A stretch of DNA of 12,407 bases, from assembly GCA_030616265.1 (NCBI GenBank), contig JAUWXS010000010.1, forward strand, positions 1-12,407, written 5' to 3'. Shown here piece after piece: positions 1 through 6,815 of the stretch (its first letter is position 1; each line of letters opens with the position of its first letter). The notes under the pieces are model-generated. The model did no database searches. It had not been told where the DNA came from and worked only from the letters and a program-made list of their open reading frames with translations. Both the position numbers and the translations under genes were made by a program. This DNA comes from Dehalococcoidia bacterium. Lineage in GTDB: Bacteria; Chloroflexota; Dehalococcoidia; Dehalococcoidales; BS750m-G39.

Positions 1-299
1 TAGAGGTAATCGCCCAGTTTGATAGCCTTAGCCATGCGGGCGAGGGCACTCTGGCGCACCAGGGATGAGCGCAGTCGGGTCATCTCCCCTTCGCTGAACT
101 GGGGAAAGCGCTTATAGAGCTCTTCGGCGATGATAAAGCCCAGTACAGCGTCCCCCAGGAACTCTAACCTTTCGTTGTCGCCGGCGGCGAGGCCGGGGTT
201 TTCATTGATATAGGAGCTGTGAATCAGGGATTGCTCCAGTAGATACTTATTTTTAAACCTGATTTTCAGGGTCTTTTGCAGGGTGGATAAATCGGCCAA
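1..299 (-). CDS. rnc: Ribonuclease III, N-terminal part (runs off left edge)
   Basis: Double-strand-specific endoribonuclease that processes rRNA precursors and structured mRNAs in the cytoplasm. Reading the minus strand from a TTG at 299-297 gives about 99 codons. They contain the RNase III signature NERLEFLGDAVLG, which supplies the catalytic acidic residues, preceded by the family's N-terminal helices (KYLLEQSLIHSSY). The family is usually about 220-250 aa, so the rest of the nuclease domain and the dsRNA-binding domain lie outside the window. TTG is chosen because a GAAAGGA ribosome-binding site lies about 9 nt upstream (roughly 308-314), no ATG is available in frame, and the family's N-terminus fits. 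A good promoter sits just upstream (325-353). It is transcribed divergently from the tRNA-Gln/DUF169 unit. Identity is secure from the signature; the exact start is less so. Confidence 0.93.
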   Translation of the reverse strand, partial: MADLSTLQKTLKIRFKNKYLLEQSLIHSSYINENPGLAAGDNERLEFLGDAVLGFIIAEELYKRFPQFSEGEMTRLRSSLVRQSALARMAKAIKLGDYL

Positions 300-324
300 G
301 GCTTTGTTCCTTTCTTAATAGTTT

Positions 325-353
325 AGCATAAATATTCAGGGGTGTGGTGTCAA
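325..353 (-). promoter_or_regulatory. Promoter of rnc
   Basis: On the minus strand TTGACA (353-348) is followed by a 17-bp spacer and TATGCT (330-325). The -35 box is a perfect sigma-70-type match. The predicted transcript starts near 318, giving a leader of about 19 nt that includes the rnc ribosome-binding site. Confidence 0.7.
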
Positions 354-363
354 ATGGCTGTTA

Positions 364-392
364 TTGCCCTGAGCCTACCCCCGTGCTATAAT
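364..392 (+). promoter_or_regulatory. Promoter of tRNA-Gln
   Basis: TTGCCC (364-369), a 17-bp spacer and a perfect TATAAT (387-392), which is also preceded by TGC (extended -10). The predicted start near 399 is a few bases before the mature tRNA. It is back-to-back with the rnc promoter. Confidence 0.75.
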
Positions 393-402
393 CCTTTTGT
401 GC

Positions 403-476
403 TGGGGAATCGTCTAGTGGTAGGACAGCGGACTCTGGATCCGTAAGGGAAGGTTCGAATCCTTCTTCCCCAGCCA
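403..476 (+). tRNA. tRNA-Gln (anticodon CUG)
   Basis: Full cloverleaf: acceptor TGGGGAA (403-409) with TTCCCCA (466-472); D stem GTCT/GGAC; anticodon stem 428-432 with 440-444; loop CTCTGGA with anticodon CTG at 435-437; T stem GAAGG/CCTTC around TTCGAAT. G473 is the discriminator and CCA is encoded (474-476). The U1-A72 end pair is typical of bacterial tRNA-Gln. A run of seven T (478-484) follows directly and may cause partial termination before the DUF169 gene. Confidence 0.95.
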
Positions 477-496
477 CTTTTTTTAAGGGGGCCAAT

Positions 497-1252
497 GTGA
501 AACCGCTTAAAACTGATTTATCCATCTACAAGAAGTTCAATTTTGAGAATCCGCCGGTAGCTGTCAAGTTCTCCCTAAGCAAACCAAAAGGAATTAAGCA
601 GCTGGACAAGGCTATCCCTTTCTGCGAAATGCTCAGAGAAGCCCAGCGAAGGGGTACCCCCTTTTACTTCAGCCGAGAGAATGAGAGCTGCGTCGGCAGG
701 GTAGTATTGGGAATGGATGAATTTTCATTGGCCGTGGAAGGCGGGCTTATTGGGCCCAAGTTCGGCATCTATCAGGAGCCGCGGGCTAACAATAAAATCT
801 ATCAATACATTCCCCGCTTCACCCCGGGGCTGGTTAACTATGTCGCTTTCGCCCCCTTAGACAAATTGACCTTCGAGCCGGACCTCTTGGTTCTTACCGC
901 CACCCCCAGCCAGGCGGAAATCGTGCTCAGGGCGATGAGCTATTCCACCGGCGAGTTGTGGGAGACCAGGGCGACGGGCGTATTGGGCTGTGCCTGGCTT
1001 TACATTTATCCCTTCCAAAGCGGCAAGGTGAACTACACGGTTACCGGGCTGGCTTTTGGAACGAAAGCAAAAGAGGTATTTGAGGAAGGATGGATGCTGG
1101 TATCCATCCCCTATAATTGGCTTCCGATTATAACGGCGAACCTGAATGAGATGGAATGGGTCCTTCCCTCGTACACCGATGGCAAGGAAAAGTTTCTGAA
1201 GCGGGAGCAAAGAGTATTTGAGGAAGCGTCCAAAGAGGCGGAGAATCCATAA
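497..1252 (+). CDS. DUF169 family protein
   Basis: A 251-residue soluble protein recognised as DUF169 from its layout. It has an N-terminal PPVAVKF strand, a PFCEMLREA segment with C43, then ENESCVGRVVLGM with C65, and a C-terminal half around GCAWLYIYPF and the EGWMLVSIPYNWL stretch. DUF169 proteins are common in anaerobic bacteria and archaea; their biochemical role is not established, so no function is assigned. Start GTG at 497 is supported by AAGGGGG at 485-491 with 5-nt spacing. The overlapping ATG at 495 is followed at once by a stop. It lies 20 bp after tRNA-Gln with no promoter of its own, so it is probably read from the tRNA promoter through a T-run. It ends before the tRNA-Glu promoter. 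No signal peptide or membrane segment is seen. Confidence 0.8.
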   Translation: MKPLKTDLSIYKKFNFENPPVAVKFSLSKPKGIKQLDKAIPFCEMLREAQRRGTPFYFSRENESCVGRVVLGMDEFSLAVEGGLIGPKFGIYQEPRANNKIYQYIPRFTPGLVNYVAFAPLDKLTFEPDLLVLTATPSQAEIVLRAMSYSTGELWETRATGVLGCAWLYIYPFQSGKVNYTVTGLAFGTKAKEVFEEGWMLVSIPYNWLPIITANLNEMEWVLPSYTDGKEKFLKREQRVFEEASKEAENP

Positions 1253-1277
1253 GACCTTAAGATAAGTGGAGATTAGC

Positions 1278-1306
1278 TTGCCGTTTTAGCTCGGCGCTGG
1301 TATAAT
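1278..1306 (+). promoter_or_regulatory. Promoter of tRNA-Glu
   Basis: TTGCCG (1278-1283), 17-bp spacer, perfect TATAAT (1301-1306) with an extended TGG just upstream. The start is predicted near 1313, exactly where a GGCTGGC stem arm begins. Confidence 0.75.
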
Positions 1307-1312
1307 AGCTGT

Positions 1313-1362
1313 GGCTGGCGTGTAGAAAGTTCGATATGGTTCCTTTAGTAGCCAGCCTTTTT
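1313..1362 (+). other. Inverted repeat in the tRNA-Glu leader
   Basis: GGCTGGC (1313-1319) pairs perfectly with GCCAGCC (1351-1357), which is followed by five T (1358-1362), then the tRNA at 1367. The loop is long (31 nt), so this is a weak terminator candidate. It may instead be a leader stem removed during tRNA processing. Confidence 0.4.
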
Positions 1363-1366
1363 AGGT

Positions 1367-1443
1367 GGCGCATTCGTCTAGGGGTTTAGGACACCTCCCT
1401 CTCAAGGAGGAGATCACCGGTTCGAATCCGGTATGCGCTACCA
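1367..1443 (+). tRNA. tRNA-Glu (anticodon CUC)
   Basis: Acceptor GGCGCAT (1367-1373) pairs with ATGCGCT (1433-1439), with a G-U pair at the end. D stem is GTCT/GGAC. Anticodon stem CCTCC/GGAGG encloses CTCTCAA, giving anticodon CTC at 1401-1403. T stem ACCGG/CCGGT surrounds TTCGAAT. A1440 is the discriminator and CCA is encoded (1441-1443). Confidence 0.95.
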
Positions 1444-1446
1444 AGC

Positions 1447-1475
1447 TTGACTTTTAAACCTTTCATTTTTATAAT
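1447..1475 (+). promoter_or_regulatory. Promoter of tRNA-Thr(UGU)/tRNA-Tyr
   Basis: TTGACT (1447-1452), 17-bp spacer, perfect TATAAT (1470-1475). It starts only 4 bp after the CCA of tRNA-Glu. It would drive the Thr-Tyr pair, whose genes are 14 bp apart. Confidence 0.8.
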
Positions 1476-1500
1476 GTTCCAGCTAACCTGTAGCTGGGAT

Positions 1501-1573
1501 GCCCGAGTGGCGCAATGGTAGCGCAACCGACTTGTAATCGGTAGGTTAGCGGGTTCGACTCCCCTCTCGGGCT
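1501..1573 (+). tRNA. tRNA-Thr (anticodon UGU)
   Basis: Acceptor GCCCGAG (1501-1507) pairs with CTCGGGC (1566-1572). D stem is GCGC/GCGC. Anticodon stem ACCGA/TCGGT encloses CTTGTAA, giving TGT at 1533-1535. The discriminator is T1573 and no CCA is encoded. The T stem (1549-1553 with 1561-1565) has a C1550-C1564 mismatch, and the variable loop appears one base longer than usual (1543-1548). Confidence 0.9.
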
Positions 1574-1587
1574 TAGGTCTGGTGTGG

Positions 1588-1671
1588 GGAGGGGTGCCGG
1601 AGTGGTTAATCGGAGCAGACTGTAAATCTGCCGCCCTAAGGGCTACGCAGGTTCGAATCCTGCCCCCTCCA
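1588..1671 (+). tRNA. tRNA-Tyr (anticodon GUA)
   Basis: Class II tRNA with a long variable arm (around CCGCCCTAAGGGCTAC). Acceptor GGAGGGG (1588-1594) pairs with CCCCTCC (1664-1670). Anticodon stem GCAGA/TCTGC encloses CTGTAAA, giving GTA at 1622-1624. T stem GCAGG/CCTGC. Discriminator A1671; CCA not encoded. Confidence 0.95.
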
Positions 1672-1710
1672 CTTGAATATAGTATGGATTAGATGTTCTA
1701 CCATAAAAAC

Positions 1711-1719
1711 TGGTATAAT
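1711..1719 (+). promoter_or_regulatory. Extended -10 promoter of tRNA-Thr(GGU)-tuf
   Basis: TGG directly before a perfect TATAAT (1714-1719) makes an extended -10 element. No good -35 box is seen at 16-18 bp. The predicted start near 1726 is about 3 nt before the tRNA, so tuf mRNA must be cut from the tRNA during maturation. Confidence 0.65.
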
Positions 1720-1728
1720 GTTTTGGGT

Positions 1729-1801
1729 GCCCACATAGCTCAGTAGGTAGAGCACGTTCTTGGTAAGAACGGGGTCACCAGTTCGAATCTGGTTGTGGGC
1801 T
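1729..1801 (+). tRNA. tRNA-Thr (anticodon GGU)
   Basis: Acceptor GCCCACA (1729-1735) pairs with TGTGGGC (1794-1800). Anticodon stem CGTTC/GAACG encloses TTGGTAA, giving GGT at 1762-1764. T stem ACCAG/CTGGT. Discriminator T1801, as in the other tRNA-Thr; no CCA encoded. It lies 21 bp before tuf. A tRNA-Thr directly upstream of tuf is a widely conserved bacterial arrangement (compare thrT-tufB in E. coli). Confidence 0.95.
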
Positions 1802-1822
1802 TTAAGTAAAGGGGGTTAAAAA

Positions 1823-3025
1823 ATGGCAAAGAAGAAATTTGAGCGGACTAAGCCCCATTGCAATGTGGGCACTATCGGTCATGTCGACCATGGTAAAACA
1901 ACCTTGACTTCGGCGATGACTATGGTACTGTCTCAGAAAGGGGATACTGCGTATCGTGCCTTTGAGAGCATTGATAATGCCCCTGAAGAGAAGGCACGGG
2001 GGTTGACCATAGCTATTGCCCATATTGAGTACGAGACCGAGAAACGCCATTATGCCCATATCGATTGCCCGGGGCACGCCGACTTTATCAAGAACATGAT
2101 AACCGGGGCTGCCCAGATGGACGGCGCCATCCTGGTGGTAAGCGCCCCCGACGGACCTATGCCCCAGACCAGAGAGCATGTCCTGCTGGCTCGCCAGGTG
2201 GAGGTCCCCTACATCGCAGTGGCTCTTAACAAGATAGATGCCCTGGATGACGAAGAGCTTCGAGAGCTGGTTGAGGTGGAGACAAGAGAATTGCTGACTA
2301 AATATCAATTCCCCGGCGATAAGTTACCGGTGATAAAGGTGAGCGCCCTCAAGGCTCTAGAGTGCGGCTGTGGCAAGCGGGAGTGCCAGTGGTGCGGCGG
2401 CATCTGGAAGCTGATTGACGCCATTGACGATTATATCCCCACTCCGGTACGGTCCAAAGACCAGCCTTTCTTGATGCCGGTAGAGGATGTTTTTAGCATC
2501 AAGGGACGGGGCACCGTGCCTACAGGAAGGGTTGAGCGGGGAGTGATTAACCCCGGAGATGAGGTTGAGATAGTGGGCTTGCACCACGAGCCGCGAAAGA
2601 CGGTGGCTACCAGCCTGGAGATGTTCCACAAGATCTTAGACAACGCCGAGCCTGGAGATGCGGTGGGTATTCTGCTTCGGGGCGTAGAGCGGGATGATAT
2701 AGAGCGAGGCATGGTCATATCCGCCCCCGGCTCGATTAAGCCGCATACCTATGCCGAGGCCGAGGTCTATGTTTTGAGCAAAGAGGAAGGGGGTAGGCAT
2801 ACCCCGTTCTTTAACGGATATAAGCCCCAGTTCTATATCAGGACTACCGACGTTACCGGGACTGTCGAGCTGCCCGAAGGGGTGGAGATGGTTATGCCCG
2901 GTGATAATGTCAAAATGAAAATCAAGCTTATCTATCCGGTGGCACTGGAGAAGGGCTTGCGTTTTGCTATTCGGGAGGGGGGTAAAACAGTAGGTGCTGG
3001 TACCTTTAGCCGCATCATTGAATAG
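1823..3025 (+). CDS. tuf: Elongation factor Tu
   Basis: GTPase that delivers aminoacyl-tRNA to the ribosomal A site. All G motifs are present: GHVDHGKT (19-26), RGLTI of switch I (near 59-63), DCPGH (81-85), NKID (136-139) and SAL (174-176). Domains II and III follow, ending in the typical EGGKTVGAG stretch and IIE. At 400 aa it is slightly longer than E. coli EF-Tu (394). Part of the extra length is an insertion just after SAL with four cysteines, C181, C183, C188 and C191 (CxC-x4-CxxC), which could bind a metal. Domain II reads GRGTVPTGR where GRGTVVTGR is usual. Start ATG has AAAGGGGG 7 nt upstream. It is transcribed with tRNA-Thr(GGU) from an extended -10 promoter. rpmG follows after 2 bp. 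Confidence 0.98.
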   Translation: MAKKKFERTKPHCNVGTIGHVDHGKTTLTSAMTMVLSQKGDTAYRAFESIDNAPEEKARGLTIAIAHIEYETEKRHYAHIDCPGHADFIKNMITGAAQMDGAILVVSAPDGPMPQTREHVLLARQVEVPYIAVALNKIDALDDEELRELVEVETRELLTKYQFPGDKLPVIKVSALKALECGCGKRECQWCGGIWKLIDAIDDYIPTPVRSKDQPFLMPVEDVFSIKGRGTVPTGRVERGVINPGDEVEIVGLHHEPRKTVATSLEMFHKILDNAEPGDAVGILLRGVERDDIERGMVISAPGSIKPHTYAEAEVYVLSKEEGGRHTPFFNGYKPQFYIRTTDVTGTVELPEGVEMVMPGDNVKMKIKLIYPVALEKGLRFAIREGGKTVGAGTFSRIIE

Positions 3026-3027
3026 AA

Positions 3028-3195
3028 ATGGCGAGAAAGGCTGAAGCCAGAGTTGTTATCCATCTTGCCTGCACCGAGTGCAGCGAGAGGACATATACTT
3101 CTAGCAAGAACAAAAGGAATGACCCCAAGCGCTTAGAGCTTAGAAAGTATTGCCCCCGTTGCCGCAGCCATACCCTGCACAGGGAGACAAAATAG
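3028..3195 (+). CDS. rpmG: 50S ribosomal protein L33
   Basis: A 55-residue gene translated from ATG at 3028, two bases after the tuf stop. The sequence begins [18 protein letters not shown] and ends RETK. It has the zinc-binding form of L33: two CxxC knuckles at C15/C18 and C42/C45. The [17 protein letters not shown] core is diagnostic of bacterial L33, which binds 23S rRNA near the E site. No clear Shine-Dalgarno is visible in front, so translation is probably coupled to tuf. The order tuf-rpmG-secE-nusG is common in bacteria and supports the call. Confidence 0.95.
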   Translation: MARKAEARVVIHLACTECSERTYTSSKNKRNDPKRLELRKYCPRCRSHTLHRETK

Positions 3196-3229
3196 TGGCT
3201 GGCAGCGGAGAGGCATTTGAGGCTGTTTG

Positions 3230-3439
3230 ATGACTCATCGCGCTACTACCAAGCGTTCCCGATTTAGATTTATCGGCGAGATTATAGCCGAGCTGAGGAA
3301 GGTAGTCTGGCTCTCCCGGCGAGAGGCGGCCTATTTAACCTTCTTGGTGCTGGTGGTTACCGCGGCCGTGGGTATAATGCTGGGCGCCTTTGACTGGGGC
3401 TTTGCTCAGATCGTGGATAAATTCTTTCTGGGCGGATAG
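3230..3439 (+). CDS. secE: Preprotein translocase subunit SecE
   Basis: Small essential subunit of the SecYEG channel in the cytoplasmic membrane. The 69 residues show the minimal one-helix SecE form: a basic N-terminus, the amphipathic surface helix (FIGEIIAELRKVVWLSRREA) and one membrane helix at about 34-58 (AAYLTFLVLVVTAAVGIML). ATG at 3230 is chosen over the adjacent in-frame TTG at 3227 because GAGG at 3219-3222 is then 7 nt away. It sits 34 bp after rpmG; the tRNA-Trp often found between these genes in other bacteria is absent. nusG follows 52 bp later. Confidence 0.93.
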   Translation: MTHRATTKRSRFRFIGEIIAELRKVVWLSRREAAYLTFLVLVVTAAVGIMLGAFDWGFAQIVDKFFLGG

Positions 3440-3479
3440 CAGCTTGGTCGGTTCCTAATTCCTAGTCTTTGTCTTTAGT

Positions 3480-3485
3480 GAGGGG
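3480..3485 (+). promoter_or_regulatory. Ribosome-binding site deciding the nusG start
   Basis: GAGGGG lies 6 nt before the GTG at 3492 but only 3 nt before the TTG at 3489, so GTG is favoured. Confidence 0.6.
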
Positions 3486-3491
3486 TTATTG

Positions 3492-4046
3492 GTGGCTGAG
3501 AAGCAAAACAAGGTAGCTGAAAGTCAAAAAGACTGGTTTGTGATTCATACCTACTCCGGGTATGAAGAACGGGTTAAGAAGAACCTTGAGCAGCGCATCA
3601 AGTTCATGGACAGTGCTGAAGAGATTGGTGAGATAATCATACCTACCGAGGTGGAGATTGAGGTAAAGAACGGGCAGCGGCGGAATGTGGATAAGAAGAT
3701 ATTGCCTGGTTACATCCTGGTCCAGATGAAGATGAGCGACCAGAGCTGGAATATAGTGCGTAATACCCCGGGGGTCACCGGTTTTGTCGGCAGCGGCAGT
3801 AAGCCAGTACCCCTGCTTGAGGAAGAGGTCAATCAGATTCTAAAGCAGATGGCCGCCGAAACCCCCAAGGTAAAGGTTGGCTTTCGTAAGGGGCAGAGCG
3901 TGCGGGTGACCAGCGGTCCTTTTATTGATTTTGTCGGCGTGGTGGATGAAATAAGCACCGATAAGGGTAAGGTAAAGGTGCTCCTGTCCCTTTTCGGGCG
4001 GGAGACACCGGTTGAGCTTGACTTCTTGCAGGTAGAGAAGCTCTAG
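3492..4046 (+). CDS. nusG: Transcription termination/antitermination factor NusG
   Basis: Universal elongation factor that binds RNA polymerase and couples it to Rho or the ribosome. The 184 residues contain an NGN domain at about 14-120 ([19 protein letters not shown], then [10 protein letters not shown] and [12 protein letters not shown]) and a C-terminal KOW domain at about 130-184 ([19 protein letters not shown]). Length is normal for the family. GTG at 3492 is preferred to the TTG one codon upstream because of ribosome-binding-site spacing. It lies directly upstream of rplK (8 bp), the classical secE-nusG-rplK arrangement. No domain is missing. Confidence 0.97.
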   Translation: MAEKQNKVAESQKDWFVIHTYSGYEERVKKNLEQRIKFMDSAEEIGEIIIPTEVEIEVKNGQRRNVDKKILPGYILVQMKMSDQSWNIVRNTPGVTGFVGSGSKPVPLLEEEVNQILKQMAAETPKVKVGFRKGQSVRVTSGPFIDFVGVVDEISTDKGKVKVLLSLFGRETPVELDFLQVEKL

Positions 4047-4054
4047 GAGATAAA

Positions 4055-4477
4055 TTGGCTAAGAAAGTTAAGGCTGTAATTAAATTGCAGATTCCCGCGG
4101 GCAAGGCAAACCCGGCGCCGCCGGTAGGTCCGGCCCTGGGGCAGCACGGGCTTAATATTATGGCCTTTTGCAAAGAATATAACGAGCGCACCGCCAGACA
4201 GGCGGGCTCAATTATTCCGGTAGAGATAACCGTCTTTGATGATCGTTCTTTCACCTTTATCACCAGGACGCCGCCGACTGCCGATTTGCTCAAAAAAGCG
4301 CTGGGCCTGGAAAAAGCCTCCGGCGATGCCGGCCATGAGAAGGTGGGCAAGATATCCCGGGCTCAGCTTCGTGAGATAGCCGAGATTAAAGCCAAGGATC
4401 TAAACGCCACCACTATTGAAGGGGCGGAGCGCATCATCGAAGGCACCGCCCGCAGTATGGGTATTGAGGTAGAGTAA
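4055..4477 (+). CDS. rplK: 50S ribosomal protein L11
   Basis: Ribosomal protein of the GTPase-associated centre, binding 23S rRNA at the thiostrepton site. At 140 aa it has family length. The N-terminal domain shows [14 protein letters not shown] (about 22-35), with the proline-rich segment that contacts thiostrepton. The C-terminal RNA-binding domain shows the [21 protein letters not shown] stretch and [22 protein letters not shown]. The start is TTG at 4055, with AGGAGA (4045-4050) overlapping the nusG stop and 4-nt spacing. rplA follows after one base, so the two are translationally coupled. Confidence 0.97.
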   Translation: MAKKVKAVIKLQIPAGKANPAPPVGPALGQHGLNIMAFCKEYNERTARQAGSIIPVEITVFDDRSFTFITRTPPTADLLKKALGLEKASGDAGHEKVGKISRAQLREIAEIKAKDLNATTIEGAERIIEGTARSMGIEVE

Positions 4478-4478
4478 A

Positions 4479-5192
4479 GTGGCTAAACACGGTAAGAAAT
4501 ACGCCGAGGCGCTAAAACAGGTGGATGGGACCAAGACCTATTCCCCCCAGGAGGCTATCGGGCTGGCCAAGAAGACGGCTTATACCAAGTTTGACGAGAC
4601 GGTTGAGCTTCACCTTCGTATGGGGATCGACCCGCAGGATGCCACTCAGCAGGTACGCGGCGTCGCCCTTCTGCCCCATGGGCTGGGCAAGAAGGTGCGA
4701 GTCCTGGTTTTTGCTCAGGGTGAAGCGGCCAGAGCTGCCGAAACCGCGGGCGCCGATTCTGTCGGCGGTGACGATATGGTTAAAAAAATTGAAGATGGCT
4801 GGCTGGAATTTGATACCGCTATTGCTACCCCCGATATGATGGGCAAGGTCGGCAAGCTGGGGAAAATCCTGGGGAGGAAGGGGCTGATGCCTAACCCCAA
4901 GTCGGGGACGGTGGTGGCAGCCAATGACATTCCGCGGGCAATTGAGGAAGCCCGCCAGGGGCGGGTGGAGTTTAAGCTGGACCGCCAGGCTATCATTCAT
5001 GTCGTCCTGGGTAAGGTTAGCTTTGAGGAAGATAAGTTACTGGCCAACCTGACGGCGGTAATGGAGGCGGTGGTGAAGGCAAGGCCCAGCGGGGCTAAGG
5101 GCCAGTATGTCAGAACCGCTTCTCTAACCACTGCCATGGGGCCGGGTATAAGGCTTGACCTTAAACCAGCTCTGTCTTTAACTTCCGGTTGA
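4479..5192 (+). CDS. rplA: 50S ribosomal protein L1
   Basis: L1-stalk protein that binds 23S rRNA and helps move deacylated tRNA out of the E site; in many bacteria it also represses its own operon. The 237 residues carry the L1 signature [14 protein letters not shown] (132-145) and the core [16 protein letters not shown] with two-domain architecture. The start is GTG at 4479, one base after the rplK stop, with GAGG 9 nt upstream. In most bacteria rplJ follows directly; here 3.4 kb of thiolase and DUF35 genes intervene. No terminator is visible in the 33 bp after the stop. Confidence 0.97.
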   Translation: MAKHGKKYAEALKQVDGTKTYSPQEAIGLAKKTAYTKFDETVELHLRMGIDPQDATQQVRGVALLPHGLGKKVRVLVFAQGEAARAAETAGADSVGGDDMVKKIEDGWLEFDTAIATPDMMGKVGKLGKILGRKGLMPNPKSGTVVAANDIPRAIEEARQGRVEFKLDRQAIIHVVLGKVSFEEDKLLANLTAVMEAVVKARPSGAKGQYVRTASLTTAMGPGIRLDLKPALSLTSG

Positions 5193-5225
5193 TAGTTAAT
5201 AATCTAGGTTGAAAGGGGATATCTG

Positions 5226-6377
5226 ATGGCAGATGTTGCTATTGTCAGTGCCGGGCAGAGCGTTTTCACCCGTAGCTGCGGCGAGTCTATCAGGGAGTTG
5301 GCTTTTGAGGCCTTTAAGGAGGCGCTGGAGGGTCTGGATATAACCACCGGTGATATCGATGCCTCCATTATCTGTTCGGCGCCGGAGTATGATAAGCAGC
5401 GCTCACCGGCCGGCTTGATATCGGAGTACCTGGAGTTAACCCCCAAGCCCAGTTTCTATGTGGAGACGGTATGTTCCTCCAGCAGCACCGGCTTAAGAGT
5501 AGCCTGGTCGCTGGTTAAATCTGGCCTTCATAAGATGGTAGCGGTAATCGGCTTTCAGAAGATGTCCGAGCTTTCCTCCCGCGACGCCGCCGAGAGAATG
5601 GGGCGGGGGGCGGACATAATCTGGGAATCGCCCTTCGGGCTTACTATGCCCGCCGGTTATGCCATGTACGCCCAGGCTCATATGGATAAGTACGGCACCA
5701 CCGAGGAGCATCTGGCCAAGGTGCGGGTTAAGAATTCTCACTACGGAGCGACCAACCCCAAGGCTACCTACCGCAAGGAGTTGAGCCTGGAAGATATCCT
5801 GAACTCAGAGGTGATAACCAGCCCTCTCAAGAAGTTTGATTGCTGCGCCAACGCCGACGGCTCTTCCTGTATCATCGTCGCCAGAGGCGATGTGGCTAAG
5901 GGGATAACCGATAAGCCCATCTGGATTGTGGGGTTGGGGGCGGCTACCGATACCATGACCATGGCGGGAAGAGAACTGCTTACCGGCCTGAAGTGCGCTC
6001 AGGAAGCCGCCAGGCAGGCATACAAGATGGCCCGCCTCAAACCGCAGGATATCGATGTTGCCGAGGTTCACGATTGCTTTACCGTCTCCGAGATTCTGGC
6101 TTACGAAGACCTGGGCTTTGCCAAGCCCGGGGAGGGGGTGGGGTTGATTGAAGACAAAGAGACCTATGCCGATGGCACGATACCGGTAAATGTTGACGGC
6201 GGCCTGCTCTCCAAGGGTCATCCTATAGGCGCCACCGGTGGCTCACAGATAAGAACAATTGTTCGCCAGCTCCGTGGGGAGGCTACTGAAGCCCAGGTGA
6301 AGGGGGCCGAAATAGGGCTGGTTCATAATATCGGTGGCATCGGGCAATACGGCAATGTAACCATTCTCAGGAGGTAG
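5226..6377 (+). CDS. Thiolase, SCP-x type (first of two)
   Basis: Thiolases condense or cleave acyl-CoA esters. The 383 residues match the SCP-2/SCP-x branch rather than FadA-type: nucleophilic C83 in TVCSSSSTGL, HDCFTVSEI (282-290), GHPIGATGG (331-339) with catalytic H332, and HNIGGIG (367-373) in the position where classical thiolases have CxG. The intact C83 argues for true thiolase chemistry rather than the aldolase-type relatives that lack it. ATG is preceded by AAAGGGG 7 nt upstream. It lies 33 bp after rplA and 4 bp before a DUF35 gene. In archaea a thiolase of this kind works in a complex with a DUF35 protein and HMG-CoA synthase; no HMG-CoA synthase is present here. Substrate unknown. 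Confidence 0.9.
   Translation: MADVAIVSAGQSVFTRSCGESIRELAFEAFKEALEGLDITTGDIDASIICSAPEYDKQRSPAGLISEYLELTPKPSFYVETVCSSSSTGLRVAWSLVKSGLHKMVAVIGFQKMSELSSRDAAERMGRGADIIWESPFGLTMPAGYAMYAQAHMDKYGTTEEHLAKVRVKNSHYGATNPKATYRKELSLEDILNSEVITSPLKKFDCCANADGSSCIIVARGDVAKGITDKPIWIVGLGAATDTMTMAGRELLTGLKCAQEAARQAYKMARLKPQDIDVAEVHDCFTVSEILAYEDLGFAKPGEGVGLIEDKETYADGTIPVNVDGGLLSKGHPIGATGGSQIRTIVRQLRGEATEAQVKGAEIGLVHNIGGIGQYGNVTILRR
6369..6374 (+). promoter_or_regulatory. Ribosome-binding site deciding the first DUF35 start
   Basis: AGGAGG inside the last codons of the upstream thiolase. Spacing is 7 nt to ATG at 6382 and 4 nt to TTG at 6379, so ATG is favoured. Confidence 0.6.
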
Positions 6378-6381
6378 CTTG

Positions 6382-6795
6382 ATGGGCTTTGAGAATTTTG
6401 GCACGGTCAGTTTTACCGCAGAAGCCAAGGTGGCTGATTTTATCACCTACCTGGAACAAGGCAAGGTGATGGCCACCAGGTGCCCCAAGTGCGGGGTTAG
6501 CTACTTCCCACCTAAGGCTGATTGCCCCAGCTGCCTGTCCGGCGAAGTGGAGTGGTTTGAGGTTAAGGGCAAGGGCAAGCTGGCTACCTATACCATAGTT
6601 AATTACGGGCCGTCTGGCTTTGAAGACGACGCCCCCTATATTCTGGCTCTGGGCGAGTTTGAGGGGGGCATCCAGATTCTCGCCCGCTTGAGCAAGGATA
6701 TTGCGCCCAATGATATCAAGGCGGGCATGAGTCTGGTGGTCAGCTCGGTAAAACGGCCTGACGGCAGAATTGCCTACGAATTCAAAAAGGGCTAG
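6382..6795 (+). CDS. DUF35 zinc-ribbon/OB-fold protein (first)
   Basis: A 137-residue DUF35 protein: an N-terminal helix (FITYLEQGKVMATR), a rubredoxin-like zinc ribbon with C34, C37, C48 and C51 (CPKC-x10-CPSC), then an OB-fold of about 80 residues starting at GEVEWFEVKGKGKLATYTIV. DUF35 proteins bind CoA esters and act as bridging partners of SCP-x-type thiolases, for example in archaeal acetoacetyl-CoA thiolase/HMG-CoA synthase complexes and in actinobacterial steroid side-chain enzymes. Its ribosome-binding site overlaps the thiolase stop, so the two are translationally coupled, as expected for subunits of one complex. The partner is inferred to be the thiolase just upstream. No membrane segment. 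Confidence 0.88.
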   Translation: MGFENFGTVSFTAEAKVADFITYLEQGKVMATRCPKCGVSYFPPKADCPSCLSGEVEWFEVKGKGKLATYTIVNYGPSGFEDDAPYILALGEFEGGIQILARLSKDIAPNDIKAGMSLVVSSVKRPDGRIAYEFKKG

Positions 6796-6815
6796 GTAAT
6801 ATAAGGAGGTCAAAA

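Noticed and set aside
1802..2308. Minus-strand frame of 168 codons opposite tuf
   Set aside because: Shadow of EF-Tu; no recognisable domain and it would start inside conserved tuf sequence.
4525..4839. Plus-strand 104-codon frame inside rplA
   Set aside because: Out-of-frame overlap with L1; Arg/Pro-rich composition typical of a frame shadow.
5197..5203. TAATAAT in the rplA-thiolase gap as a cassette promoter
   Set aside because: Poor -10 match and no -35 box at a proper distance; not enough to call.
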